Below are positions 16,770 through 24,613 of a stretch of DNA of 32,322 nt, piece by piece. The position numbers and the translations under genes were made by a program. The notes under the pieces were generated by a model. The model saw only the letters and a list, made by a program, of their open reading frames with translations. It made no database searches and was not told the origin of the DNA. This stretch comes from a virus. The stretch is taken from the IMG/VR virus record IMGVR_UViG_3300023116_000194, positions 1 through 32,322 of that record, one strand, 5' to 3'. Numbering within the stretch: position 1 is the stretch's first letter; each line of letters begins with the position of its first letter.

Positions 16770-16976
16770 ATGGAAATGACTGAAGAGATTCTAGATCTCA
16801 CTAATCGCGTAACGCGAAGCACTGTGGCGGTTATCGATACGATTGCAGGCCGTGGCGGGTTTCGTGGCGAAGAGTTAGCGACTATCGGTCAGCTGCGAGA
16901 TCAGTCTATTGCTTTGATTCAAATGCTTGAGTCAGCACAGTCGGATGCAGGTAAAGAAGCACCCGCTGAAGAGTAA
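16770..16976 (+). CDS. Unknown small acidic helical protein between clamp and clamp loader
   Basis: 68 residues from the ATG at 16770, chosen because a full SD (GGAGG at 16760-16764) sits 5 nt upstream. A longer in-frame reading would run back into gp45. It is almost all helix: residues 1-30 EEILDLTNRVTRSTVAVIDT, a Gly-rich turn GRGGFRGEE (about 28-36), a second helix (LATIGQLRDQSIALIQMLES) and a Glu-rich tail. The helix-turn-helix hairpin shape suggests a dimer or four-helix bundle. T4 has rpbA near gp45, but I see no similarity to it. Being between gp45 and gp44 suggests a link to the clamp or loader. I do not recognise the family. Confidence 0.75.
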   Translation: MEMTEEILDLTNRVTRSTVAVIDTIAGRGGFRGEELATIGQLRDQSIALIQMLESAQSDAGKEAPAEE

Positions 16977-17003
16977 TTTAAATTTATATTATGAGTAAAG
17001 TGA

Positions 17004-17936
17004 ATGAGAGAAGAATTTCTCTGGGTCGAAAAATATCGGCCACAAACTATTTCAGATTGTATTCTACCGAACACTCTGAAATCTACCTTCCAGAAAATCG
17101 TTGATGGTGGTGAAGTTCCAAACATGCTGTTCACCGGAACAGCTGGTCTGGGAAAAACCACAGTAGCTCGTGCTATCTGTGACTCTCTCGATCTGGATTA
17201 CATCGTTGTTAACGGTTCAGAAGAAGGTAACATCGATACTTTGCGTGGCAAAATTAAAAGATTTGCTTCGACAGTATCTCTTGGTGGCGATGTAAAAGTT
17301 GTCATCCTTGATGAGGCAGATTATCTGAATCCTCAATCGACGCAACCCGCATTGCGTGGTTTCATTGAAGAGTTTTCAGATAACTGCCGATTCATTCTAA
17401 CTTGCAATTTCAAGAACCGCATCATTGAACCTCTACACTCTCGTTGTGGTGTGTATGAATTCAATACATCTAAAAAAGATCTGCCTAGCCTTTGCGAACA
17501 GTTTATGAAACGGATTCGTTTTATTCTGACGCAAGAAGGTCACACAGATTTTGCTACAGAAGATCTGGTAGAATTGATTATGAGACACGCTCCTGATTGG
17601 AGACGAGTAATCAATGAGCTTCAACGTGGAGCGATCTCTGGGATGCCTTTACATACCGTCAAGGCGAGCGGAAATTATGAAATTTTATTCAAAGCTTTGG
17701 CGGAGAAGGATTTCAAAAAGATGCGCAATTGGGTTGCAAATAACGTTGACCTTGATCCTTCAGCAATCTTTAGGCAGCTGTATGATGATATGTACGAGAA
17801 GGTAGATACCTCTTCGATACCTCAGCTAGTCCTTATCCTTGCTGATTATCAGTATAAGAACGCCTTTGTTGCTGATCATGAACTCAACGTAGTTGCGTGT
17901 ATGACTGAAATTATGGCAAACGTGGAGTTTAAATGA
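17004..17936 (+). CDS. 44: Clamp loader large subunit gp44
   Basis: 310 residues (T4 gp44 is 319). This AAA+ ATPase with gp62 opens and loads the gp45 ring. Motifs: the N-terminal WVEKYRP box (7-13), Walker A GTAGLGKTT (45-53), Walker B DEAD (103-106), sensor-1 TCN (133-135) and the arginine-finger SRC motif (146-148). The C-terminal collar part runs from about 230 to 310. The ATG at 17004 overlaps the end of a very short out-of-frame open stretch beginning at 16991. It overlaps gp62 by 4 nt. Confidence 0.97.
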   Translation: MREEFLWVEKYRPQTISDCILPNTLKSTFQKIVDGGEVPNMLFTGTAGLGKTTVARAICDSLDLDYIVVNGSEEGNIDTLRGKIKRFASTVSLGGDVKVVILDEADYLNPQSTQPALRGFIEEFSDNCRFILTCNFKNRIIEPLHSRCGVYEFNTSKKDLPSLCEQFMKRIRFILTQEGHTDFATEDLVELIMRHAPDWRRVINELQRGAISGMPLHTVKASGNYEILFKALAEKDFKKMRNWVANNVDLDPSAIFRQLYDDMYEKVDTSSIPQLVLILADYQYKNAFVADHELNVVACMTEIMANVEFK

Positions 17937-18310
17937 ACCCATTTAGCTTTGTAACTGCCATTAATTACAGTAAAGAAGATTTGATGGTGGACGATTTGAC
18001 AGAAGATCTTTATGATTCTTTTCTGACAAATCGTTCGCTGTCTTATTTTCGAGACACTGCTATAGCAGCAAATGTTATGAATCAATATCACCTCATTGAT
18101 AACAAGCTCCAATATCATTTTCTTATAAATATTATCAGAAAGCGTAAACGTTTCAGTAAATGGATTAAGCCAGAAACGATTAGCGATTTGGAAGCGGTAA
18201 AAGAGTATTATGGATACAGCAATGAAAAGGCTAAACAAATCCTACATCTACTCTCCACCGACAACATCAATGAAATAAAGAGAAGGATTCATAAAGGTGG
18301 AAGAATATAA
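17933..18310 (+). CDS. 62: Clamp loader small subunit gp62 (short form)
   Basis: 125 residues, clearly shorter than T4 gp62 (187). Pattern MNPFSFVTAINYSKEDLM, then YHLIDNKLQYHFLINIIRKRKRFSKW is typical of the short gp62 of marine T4-like phages: a helical protein that completes the gp44 pentamer. The short size is therefore a lineage trait, not a truncation. It overlaps gp44 at its start (ATGA) and regA at its end (14 nt), keeping the T4 order 44-62-regA. A TATAAATA string at 18124 lies inside the gene and is considered chance. Confidence 0.9.
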   Translation: MNPFSFVTAINYSKEDLMVDDLTEDLYDSFLTNRSLSYFRDTAIAANVMNQYHLIDNKLQYHFLINIIRKRKRFSKWIKPETISDLEAVKEYYGYSNEKAKQILHLLSTDNINEIKRRIHKGGRI

Positions 18311-18701
18311 ATTATGGTCCCCCGCAGATATGCTTGAGGTGACTTTAAATGAGCCAGACGATTTTCTTAAAGTTCGAGAAACTTTAACAAGAATCGGTGT
18401 AGCTTCACGTAAAGAAAAAAAATTATTTCAATCTTGCCACATATTACATAAACAAGGGCGATATTTTATTGTACATTTTAAAGAATTGTTTTTACTTGAT
18501 GGTAAAAAATCTAATCTAGAAGAGAATGATTTGCTTCGTAGGAATACTATTGCTACTCTGCTTTCTGATTGGGGGTTGATTCATGTAGTAAAACAATCTG
18601 ATGTAGCTGAGTGTGCGCCTTTGCGCCAAATTAAAATTATTTCTCACAAAGAAAAGGATGAATGGGATCTGTGTCCCAAATATAATATTGGAAATAAATG
18701 A
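18297..18701 (+). CDS. regA: Translational repressor RegA
   Basis: 134 residues from the GTG at 18297. RegA binds the start regions of early mRNAs (in T4 including gp44, gp45 and regA itself) and shuts off their translation. The match to T4 RegA is strong: EPDDFLKVRETLTRIGVAS, then QSCHILHKQGRYFIVHFKEL, and the C-terminal WDLCPKYNIGN. I chose the GTG because AGAAGGA (18281-18287) sits 9 nt upstream. The in-frame ATG at 18330 corresponds to the T4 start (MLEVTLNEP against MIEITLKKP) but has no SD, so an 11-residue N-terminal extension is possible but not certain. It overlaps gp62 and the next gene (ATGA). Confidence 0.93.
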   Translation: MEEYKLWSPADMLEVTLNEPDDFLKVRETLTRIGVASRKEKKLFQSCHILHKQGRYFIVHFKELFLLDGKKSNLEENDLLRRNTIATLLSDWGLIHVVKQSDVAECAPLRQIKIISHKEKDEWDLCPKYNIGNK

Positions 18702-19213
18702 AACTTGACCTTGAAAAAATTCAAAATAAAGTTCCTTACTTCGGCAGCACAAAATTAGATCCTATACCAAACTGGGATGAAGAATTAAATTATTTGGATA
18801 AACATCCTGTTAGTAATTCTAATTCAAAAGCTGAAAAGATTAGAATATATCTCACACATTGTTTGTGGGTTGAAAAAAATAAACTCCCTAAATGGGCTGA
18901 AGAAGTTGCTTTAGATATGGCAGAAGTTTTTAGAAAAAACCCCATATCTTTGATAAAATTTTATGGATTCGGTCAAGAATCTGACAGCTATCCATACCAT
19001 AAAGATAGTATGGATGTTCTGTTAGTTCAAGCTATAGGCACCGTAAAATTAAAAGTTGAAGGAACTAATTACGAAGACAAACCTCGATTATTTCGTCCCG
19101 GTCATTCAGTCTGGATTCCTAGAGGCACTCATCATCAAGTTATAGCTTCGTCTTCTAGATTAACATATTCGTACGGCGTAGAAGGTGAACCGGATCCGGC
19201 AAAATATATCTAA
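18698..19213 (+). CDS. Cupin / JmjC-like Fe(II) oxygenase candidate
   Basis: 171 residues. HKD (His101, Asp103) gives the first metal pair of a cupin HxD motif. About 42 residues later RPGHSVWIPRGTHHQV (133-148) has the GD-h-YIPRG-HH-V look of JmjC/cupin-4 proteins, with His145/146 as the distal metal ligand. Such proteins hydroxylate protein or small-molecule substrates using iron and 2-oxoglutarate, but a non-enzymatic cupin is also possible. A 2-oxoglutarate-binding Lys/Arg is not certain; Lys102 or Lys117 are candidates. It has no membrane segment. It is joined to regA by an ATGA overlap and is A/T-rich like the glycosyltransferases. The next promoter follows 4 nt after its stop. Confidence 0.6.
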   Translation: MKLDLEKIQNKVPYFGSTKLDPIPNWDEELNYLDKHPVSNSNSKAEKIRIYLTHCLWVEKNKLPKWAEEVALDMAEVFRKNPISLIKFYGFGQESDSYPYHKDSMDVLLVQAIGTVKLKVEGTNYEDKPRLFRPGHSVWIPRGTHHQVIASSSRLTYSYGVEGEPDPAKYI

Positions 19214-19217
19214 AAAC

Positions 19218-19246
19218 TTGACAGTTAAAAACAAAAAGTGTATATA
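19218..19246 (+). promoter_or_regulatory. Sigma70-type promoter for hsp20 unit
   Basis: TTGACA (19218-19223), a 17-nt spacer and TATATA (19241-19246); an overlapping TATAAT at 19245-19250 would give a 21-nt spacer, so the first pairing is preferred. Transcription would start near 19253, just before a hairpin, leaving a leader of about 60 nt with a strong SD. It should drive hsp20 and the small genes after it. Confidence 0.75.
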
Positions 19247-19253
19247 TAATATC

Positions 19254-19278
19254 GACTTCGCGGAATGGTCCGGAAGTT
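19254..19278 (+). promoter_or_regulatory. 5'-end hairpin in the hsp20 leader
   Basis: ACTTC (19255-19259) pairs with GAAGT (19273-19277) and CGG (19261-19263) with CCG (19270-19272), with one bulged G at 19260 and loop AATGGT. A G-T pair can extend the base. The stem sits at the predicted 5' end of the mRNA and does not cover the SD (AGGAGG at 19303-19308), so it looks more like an mRNA-stabilising 5' hairpin than a thermosensor. Confidence 0.5.
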
Positions 19279-19313
19279 AGACAACAACCTTGCTAAAATA
19301 TTAGGAGGCAAAT

Positions 19314-19763
19314 ATGGTTACTACACGTACTAAAATGTTTACGTTCCCACATTCTCGTTTCATTGGTTTTGACCACGTATGGGATGAGATAGAAAAACTA
19401 ACTGCCATCGGCGCAAACGAGAAAGGTTTTCCTCGTCATAATATTGTAAAATATAATGATGAAGAATACGCTATGGAATTTGCACTAGGCGGTTATCAAA
19501 AGAAAGATATTGAGATTGAACATAAACCCGGTGTGCTGATTATTAAGGGAACTCCCTCAGATCACACTCAAGATGGTCAATATGACAATCGTCAATATCT
19601 TCACAAAGGGATTACCACGAAGAAATTTGTGGAAACTTTTAGACTCGCTGACCACGTTGTCGTTGATGGAGCCGAATTCGTCAACGGTTTACTCGTGATC
19701 AAACTCAGAGTTGAACTGCCCGAAGAACAGCGTCCGAGAAAGATAGAAATCAAATCTCACTAA
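19314..19763 (+). CDS. hsp20: Small heat shock protein Hsp20
   Basis: 149 residues with an alpha-crystallin domain (about 40-140). Key strands are YAMEFALGGYQKKDIEIEHK and GVLIIKGTP, then the long loop ending in KFVETFRLADHVVVDGAEF, and the late strand GLLVIKLRVELP with a basic end RPRKIEIK. This holdase keeps unfolded proteins soluble and is a hallmark accessory gene of marine T4-like phages, thought to help capsid or host protein folding. SD AGGAGG is excellent. It has its own sigma70-type promoter and hairpin leader. Confidence 0.93.
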   Translation: MVTTRTKMFTFPHSRFIGFDHVWDEIEKLTAIGANEKGFPRHNIVKYNDEEYAMEFALGGYQKKDIEIEHKPGVLIIKGTPSDHTQDGQYDNRQYLHKGITTKKFVETFRLADHVVVDGAEFVNGLLVIKLRVELPEEQRPRKIEIKSH

Positions 19764-19773
19764 GGACACTTAA

Positions 19774-20007
19774 ATGAAAAAAGAACTATTTGCCGCATGT
19801 AGCGGTGTTATTTTCGCAGCATCACTTGTTGCTCAACCTGTAACTGCAGACGAACAAGACTATGTTGCCAAAGCAACCGAAGATGGTAAGTTTTGTGCAC
19901 GTATCGAAGTTCGTGGACCTGCTGGTCTTACTGTTAAAAAAATGAAGTGTCGAACCATTGAACAATGGGAAGCCGCTGGTTACAAGGTATCTGCAAAGGA
20001 GGAGTAA
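19774..20007 (+). CDS. Small exported protein
   Basis: 77 residues. The N-terminus MKKELFAACSGVIFAASLVA is a typical Sec signal peptide with a probable cleavage at VTA-DE (about 26/27). The mature part is a short, charged domain of about 50 residues with two cysteines (Cys38 and Cys59, perhaps a disulphide in the periplasm) around FCARIEVRGPAGL and KKMKCRTIEQW. SD AAGGA precedes the ATG. It overlaps the next tiny gene (TAATG). It is of the type encoded near hsp20 in marine T4-like phages. Role unknown; periplasmic action in a Gram-negative host is inferred. Confidence 0.75.
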   Translation: MKKELFAACSGVIFAASLVAQPVTADEQDYVAKATEDGKFCARIEVRGPAGLTVKKMKCRTIEQWEAAGYKVSAKEE

Positions 20008-20105
20008 TGAAAATTTTGTGTAGCGAAGAAGCGCAAGCAGTTTATATGCTTGCTGCTGCATTATTAGTAGCGCCCGTAATGATTGCATTAGTGGTGATGT
20101 CATGA
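20007..20105 (+). CDS. Tiny one-pass membrane protein (32 aa)
   Basis: Start overlaps the upstream stop (TAATG) and a near-perfect SD (AAGGAGGAG, 19996-20004) lies just before. The sequence is MKILCSEEAQ, then a hydrophobic helix AVYMLAAALLVAPVMIALVV filling the rest, ending in MS. The stop overlaps the next start (ATGA). The size, strong SD and coupling on both sides argue for a real gene. It could be a membrane-associated accessory peptide or holin-like helper, but nothing in sequence decides. Confidence 0.7.
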   Translation: MKILCSEEAQAVYMLAAALLVAPVMIALVVMS

Positions 20106-20248
20106 TTGTAAAGATCAGGAATTACACACTCGGCGTTGTTATGGTAGGATTATGTTTGATGGGTCTTATTGGTCCATTACTGTATCCTGAATTAATGGTT
20201 CAGACTCAAATGGAAGCAGGCATGGTTCTGATTCCACAGGGTCTATAA
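20102..20248 (+). CDS. Small membrane protein (48 aa)
   Basis: Starts inside the preceding stop (ATGA). Sequence begins MIVKIRNYTLGVVMVGLCLM with a hydrophobic helix (about 8-28), then a short polar part (YPELMVQTQMEAGMVLIPQGL). It is one of a set of three tiny coupled genes after hsp20. No family recognised; probably a single-pass inner-membrane protein. Confidence 0.65.
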   Translation: MIVKIRNYTLGVVMVGLCLMGLIGPLLYPELMVQTQMEAGMVLIPQGL

Positions 20249-20258
20249 GGAGCACATT

Positions 20259-20405
20259 ATGCAAATGGCACTAGTATTAGCAGCGGTATTTTTTCTCGCA
20301 TCAAGCGGGGATCGTGCCGAAAGAAAAAGAGTTTGCCAACTCGAAGTTGAGCAAGAAAAGTTTGAAACCATGAAAGACTGTTATAAGTACTACTTGGAAG
20401 ATTAA
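20259..20405 (+). CDS. Small protein with N-terminal membrane anchor (48 aa)
   Basis: SD AAGGAG (20247-20252) lies 6 nt before the ATG. A short hydrophobic segment MALVLAAVFFLASS (3-16) is followed by a charged helix DRAERKRVCQLEVEQEKFET and two cysteines (27, 41). It looks like a small membrane-anchored helix, topologically similar to Rz1- or spanin-like helpers, but it lacks a lipobox and I do not assign it. It ends just before a structured intergenic stretch. Confidence 0.65.
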   Translation: MQMALVLAAVFFLASSGDRAERKRVCQLEVEQEKFETMKDCYKYYLED

Positions 20406-20409
20406 CTTA

Positions 20410-20463
20410 CCTCTTGAGGTTTAGTGGCGTTCCTCTCAAAAACGTCACACCATTTAAAGGTGT
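20410..20463 (+). promoter_or_regulatory. Cluster of RNA hairpins before the GT25-like gene
   Basis: Three inverted repeats in 54 nt: CCTC/GAGG (20410-20413 with 20416-20419; very short loop), GTGGCGTT (20424-20431) with AACGTCAC (20441-20448; 8 bp with one G-T), and ACACC (20447-20451) with GGTGT (20459-20463). The last two share 2 nt, so they cannot fully form together. The third ends 3 nt before the ATG at 20467 and its 3' arm AAAGGTG contains the only SD-like bases. A translational switch or attenuator is possible; there is no T-tract for a terminator. Confidence 0.45.
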
Positions 20464-20466
20464 TGT

Positions 20467-21207
20467 ATGATTAAAGCTTATATGCAGGTTGATTTTAATA
20501 ATGATCTCGCTATGAGATACAACGAAATCGCTTTGAAATCGTTTGAACGAGTGTCTGACATATTTGAAATCGAAGTCATACAATGCATCACTCCAGACAA
20601 TTTATTAGAAGAACTCAAAGATACCCCATATTGGCACACTAATAAAAGAATTACTCCCGGAGAATTGGGGTCTTATCATTCTAATTATAGAATGATGAAA
20701 AAATTAGCGACAGGGAAGAAAAAATTTTGGGTAATGGAACACGATGCTTATTTAATTCCTGAACAAGAAGATACGTTCAGAAAGTTTACTTCAAAATATA
20801 AAGAAATGGAAGTTATGCTTTTAGGAACTGCAACTGAGATATGGACGGCTAGTGCTGGTGTCGCTAAACAACATTGCGAGATAGTAGAAAAAGGAACTCG
20901 TAAAGGCACAATGTCCGTTATGCATCAGGCTGTGGACGCGCATTGTCGAAACATAAATTTAAAATTTAATAGAGTTTATTGGCCTCTTAACAGATATAGT
21001 GATCCTCGTTGGGTAAATAAAACTGGTATAGGTACAAGCGCTACGCAAGCACATCGCAGACCTTTAGGTATAGAACACGCTCCTTGTACTCAATTAATAG
21101 ATTCAAAATATGGATCGTCTATTAAGGGTAGAGATGCTCTTGCCACTAAAATAGGAGATCACGTTAAAAAAAATCATAACGATTTACACTTTGTGAATCT
21201 TGACTAA
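20467..21207 (+). CDS. Putative glycosyltransferase, GT25-like
   Basis: 246 residues. TPGELGSYHSNYRMMKKL (63-80) matches the T-x-GE-G---S+---W--- block of GT25 (LPS glycosyltransferase, LgtB type) proteins. FWVMEHDAYL (87-96) stands where GT25 enzymes have h-h-h-h-EDDh, so the usual EDD reads EHD. LGTATEIWT and a His-rich C-terminal half follow. No membrane segment. The candidate would transfer a sugar, often galactose in this family, to a surface glycan, but substrate is not decidable. It lies alone between hairpins and the gp43 promoter, which overlaps its stop. Confidence 0.65.
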   Translation: MIKAYMQVDFNNDLAMRYNEIALKSFERVSDIFEIEVIQCITPDNLLEELKDTPYWHTNKRITPGELGSYHSNYRMMKKLATGKKKFWVMEHDAYLIPEQEDTFRKFTSKYKEMEVMLLGTATEIWTASAGVAKQHCEIVEKGTRKGTMSVMHQAVDAHCRNINLKFNRVYWPLNRYSDPRWVNKTGIGTSATQAHRRPLGIEHAPCTQLIDSKYGSSIKGRDALATKIGDHVKKNHNDLHFVNLD

Positions 21208-21228
21208 CATTAATATATTTGCTATTAT
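21200..21228 (+). promoter_or_regulatory. Sigma70-type promoter for gp43, leaderless geometry
   Basis: TTGACT (21200-21205), a 17-nt spacer and TATTAT (21223-21228). The -35 overlaps the stop of the preceding gene. The -10 ends 6 nt before the gp43 ATG, so a typical start 7 nt downstream would place the first mRNA base on the A of the start codon. There is no SD between them. Confidence 0.78.
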
Positions 21229-21234
21229 ACCTGA

Positions 21235-23673
21235 ATGAAATTTTACACAAACGTTGTTAAATACGGTAACACTCTTCTCTATCGTGGTTATGAAAACGGT
21301 GAGCGAGTGTCAGAAAGAATACCATATTCTCCCACGCTTTTTGTTCCGATTAACAGAACGAGCTTAGAGAAGTCTAAGTACCGTACTTTGTACGGCAATG
21401 CCGTAGCTCCCATTGCATTCCACACCATGAAGGATGCTAATGATTTTATCGAGCAGTACAGACACGTACCTAATTTTACTGTCAGCGGAATGTCTAATTA
21501 TGTTCTGCAATGTATCGGTGATCGTTTTCCTAACGAGATAAAGTTTGACCGCGAGCGCATCAACGTAACAACCATAGACATCGAGGTTGCTTCTGATGAG
21601 GGGTTTCCCTTTCCTGAAGAGGCACATCATCCAGTAATCTCAATTACCTGTAAAAATAATATCGACAACGTCTATTACGTTTGGGGTTTGTACGATTACA
21701 ATCCTGAACTCAACGATCATAATATTACCTATTTCCGCTGTGATACTGAGGCAGATCTACTTCGAAGTTTCCTAGGCTGGTGGTCTTCAAAGCCGAACGT
21801 GCCCGACATTCTTACGGGCTGGAACACACAGATGTTCGACGTACCTTATCTCGTCAATAGAATTAGTCTGGTTTTGGACGAGAATCATGCCAAAGATTTG
21901 TCTCCTTGGAAAATTCTGAAGAAACGCAGTATTATAAACAAGATGGGACAAGAAGCTCAAGTTTATGATGTCTTTGGAATCTCTCAGCTAGACTATTACG
22001 ATCTGTTTCAAAAGTTTGGCAAGCTTACATATGGCGAGCAAGAGTCCTACAAGTTAGATCATATCGCGTACGTTGTTCTAGGTGAGAACAAATTGTCGTA
22101 TGAAGAGTACGGCTCTCTACACTCGCTGTACAAACATGACTTTCAGAAGTTCATCGATTACAACATCAAAGACGTTGAGTTAGTGGATCGTCTCGAAGAG
22201 AAGATGGCACTGATCACTCTTGCTTTGACTATGGCGTACAAAGCCAAGACTAATTACATCGACACGCTAGGTACTACAAACATATGGGACTCTGTTATTT
22301 ACAACGCATTGCGTCCTGAGAACATTGTAGTGCCGCCCAAGGTTGATAAAATGAAGTCTACCATCGTAGGAGGCTACGTTAAAGATCCTGTCGTAGGATC
22401 CCACGATTGGGTTTGCTCCTTCGATTTGAACTCACTGTACCCTAACATCATTGTTCAGTATAATATGTCTCCGGAAACTCTAACTGAGGGTGAAGGTGCT
22501 GAAGCCGCCAATGGGACTAGGTACCGCACGGATGTTCAAGGTATCATCCCGCGAGTGATCAAGCAGTTTTATACTGATCGAGTTACCGCTAAGGATGCGA
22601 TGCTAAAAGCCAAGCAAGACTACGAAAAGACTCCGACTAAGAAACTTGCAAATGACATCACAATTTTCAACAACCAGCAGATGGCAGTTAAGATTCTGAT
22701 GAACTCTCTCTACGGTGCGATGGCTAACCAGTACTTCCGATACTTCGATCTAAGGATTGCAGAGGCGGTAACAACCTCCGGCCAGCGAGCAATTAGGTGT
22801 GCGGAGAAAGCAGTCAATGATGAGATGCAGGAATTGATGGGGACTAAAGACGATTATGTAATCGCAATCGATACCGACTCTGTTTATATTAATTTTTCTC
22901 AGATGGTGCGTATGCATCAACCCGTTAATCCCGTAAACTTTCTTGATAAAGTATGTGAACATTTTGAAAACAAAATTGCCGACGCTTATCAACAACTAGC
23001 TGATGCTACTAACGCATATGAAAATCGTATGGTGATGAAACGTGAGGTCATTGCAGACCGTGGAATTTGGATGGCTAAGAAGCGGTATATTCTCAACGTC
23101 CATGACAGCGAAGGTGTGCGGTTCGCGGAACCTCAGCTTAAGATGATGGGCATTGAAGCTATCAAGTCTTCAACCCCTGAAGTTATAAGAAAAAAAATGC
23201 GCGAGATCTTTCGAGTCATCATAGAAAGTACCGAATCAGATACACAACGATTCATTTCTGACTTTAAGTCCCAATTTAAACTCCTTACACCAGAACAGAT
23301 CGCTTTCCCCAGAGGAATAACAAACATCGATAAGTTTGCAGATCGCGACAACATTTATAGCAAGGGAACTCCAATACACGCACGAGGCGCGTTGTTATAT
23401 AATCACCACCTTAAGAAGCAAGGGTTGGAGGAGAAATATGAGAAGATTCAAAACGGCGAAAAAATTAAGTTTGTATATTTGAAAGAACCAAATCGGATAA
23501 AGGAAAACGTTATTGCTTTTCCGAACAACTTGCCGAAAGAATTTGGCTTGACACCTGCAATAGATTTTGATACCATGTTTTCTAAATCATTTGTAGATCC
23601 TCTGACACCTATCCTTGATGCTGTTGGTTGGTCCGCAGAACCTAAAGCCACCTTGGAAGATTTCTTTGTATGA
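21235..23673 (+). CDS. 43: DNA polymerase gp43 (family B)
   Basis: 812 residues in one piece (T4 gp43 is 898; no intein, split or frameshift). Replicative polymerase with proofreading. The 3'-5' exonuclease has Exo I TIDIEV (Asp115, Glu117), Exo [15 protein letters not shown] and Exo [16 protein letters not shown]. Polymerase motif A is SFDLNSLYP (Asp397), motif B is [20 protein letters not shown], and motif C is IDTDSVY (Asp546, Asp548). The C-terminus LEDFFV fits a clamp-binding tail as in T4-type polymerases. The start agrees with the family N-terminus ([12 protein letters not shown]). It has its own promoter but no SD, and it overlaps the next gene by 4 nt (ATGA). Confidence 0.98.
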   Translation: MKFYTNVVKYGNTLLYRGYENGERVSERIPYSPTLFVPINRTSLEKSKYRTLYGNAVAPIAFHTMKDANDFIEQYRHVPNFTVSGMSNYVLQCIGDRFPNEIKFDRERINVTTIDIEVASDEGFPFPEEAHHPVISITCKNNIDNVYYVWGLYDYNPELNDHNITYFRCDTEADLLRSFLGWWSSKPNVPDILTGWNTQMFDVPYLVNRISLVLDENHAKDLSPWKILKKRSIINKMGQEAQVYDVFGISQLDYYDLFQKFGKLTYGEQESYKLDHIAYVVLGENKLSYEEYGSLHSLYKHDFQKFIDYNIKDVELVDRLEEKMALITLALTMAYKAKTNYIDTLGTTNIWDSVIYNALRPENIVVPPKVDKMKSTIVGGYVKDPVVGSHDWVCSFDLNSLYPNIIVQYNMSPETLTEGEGAEAANGTRYRTDVQGIIPRVIKQFYTDRVTAKDAMLKAKQDYEKTPTKKLANDITIFNNQQMAVKILMNSLYGAMANQYFRYFDLRIAEAVTTSGQRAIRCAEKAVNDEMQELMGTKDDYVIAIDTDSVYINFSQMVRMHQPVNPVNFLDKVCEHFENKIADAYQQLADATNAYENRMVMKREVIADRGIWMAKKRYILNVHDSEGVRFAEPQLKMMGIEAIKSSTPEVIRKKMREIFRVIIESTESDTQRFISDFKSQFKLLTPEQIAFPRGITNIDKFADRDNIYSKGTPIHARGALLYNHHLKKQGLEEKYEKIQNGEKIKFVYLKEPNRIKENVIAFPNNLPKEFGLTPAIDFDTMFSKSFVDPLTPILDAVGWSAEPKATLEDFFV

Positions 23674-24605
23674 AATATGAAGTCACAATGTTTTCCAGCA
23701 CTTTCGATAATAAAACACATCGAACGGTAGAGTTTGGCGCATGGTCTGGTCTTGTTAAATGGTTGGAAAAATGTTCAAAACTAAAAGGTAAGAAAGGTGG
23801 AACTAATTCTTCTCCTCTCATTAGCCCTGCTGTGTATATCAAAGACAGTACGCGCTCTAATAAAAATGTTATGTATTGGGCTGGGTGGTGTGCTATTGAT
23901 GTTGACGATTTTAGCATACACACCGGAGACGTTGATCATAACTTACAAAGGATATGCGGAAAGTATTCTTATGTCTGTTACTCAACTGCTTCAAGCACTG
24001 CAATACAGCCTAAGTTTAGACTAGTATTTCCGTTATCGAAAACATTAGATAAAAAAGACATACCACACTTCTGGTATGCACTTAACAAACAATTTGAAGA
24101 TATAGGAGACAAACAAACCAAAGACTTATCGCGAATGTATTATGTACCTGCACAATATCCAGACGCGTTTAACTTTTTTTATGTGAATGAGGGAGAGCAT
24201 TTAGATCCCGACTATATAATGTCACAGTGGAGTTATCAATCAAAAACGAATGGTAACTTTATTGATAGACTGCCACCAAAAATTGCGGAAGCGGTAATTG
24301 CGTATAGAAAAGAACAGATGCAAGCTAAAGATGTTGTCTGGTCTTCTTACAAAAATTGTCCGTTCTTCCCCAAACACTTGGCGGCAGAATATGAAATGAT
24401 ATCAGATACTGGATGGTATCATAAAATGTATCAGATAATGGTTGCGACAGCAGCTAATGCTATCAAAAATGATTATCCGATTACAGCAAAGGAAATCGCT
24501 GATTTATGCAGAGAGCTTGACATGGAGACTGGTAGTTGGTATACTAATAGACCATTAGACCTCGAAGCTGATCGCGCTGTAGAGTATGCATATCGAAATG
24601 TATAG
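23670..24605 (+). CDS. Primase-like protein (AEP / prim-pol type candidate)
   Basis: 311 residues. WCAIDVDDF (73-81) looks like motif I (h-h-D-h-D) of archaeo-eukaryotic primases. [22 protein letters not shown] (101-122) is the h-h-ST-S-----P+-R-h-h-h-L block these proteins share, and [14 protein letters not shown] (151-164) the following D-SR-----P pattern. The C-terminal half (about 195-311) is helical. The His usual in AEP motif II is not clear (it reads STASS). It overlaps gp43 by 4 nt, so it is made together with the polymerase. No gp61-type primase appears in the window, so it could serve as a primase or primer-related factor, but this is a motif-based guess. Confidence 0.5.
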   Translation: MKYEVTMFSSTFDNKTHRTVEFGAWSGLVKWLEKCSKLKGKKGGTNSSPLISPAVYIKDSTRSNKNVMYWAGWCAIDVDDFSIHTGDVDHNLQRICGKYSYVCYSTASSTAIQPKFRLVFPLSKTLDKKDIPHFWYALNKQFEDIGDKQTKDLSRMYYVPAQYPDAFNFFYVNEGEHLDPDYIMSQWSYQSKTNGNFIDRLPPKIAEAVIAYRKEQMQAKDVVWSSYKNCPFFPKHLAAEYEMISDTGWYHKMYQIMVATAANAIKNDYPITAKEIADLCRELDMETGSWYTNRPLDLEADRAVEYAYRNV

Positions 24606-24613
24606 GAGTTAAA

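Noticed and set aside
18124-18131. TATAAATA string inside gp62
   Set aside because: It is in the middle of a coding gene with only early regulatory genes downstream; probably chance in A/T-rich DNA.
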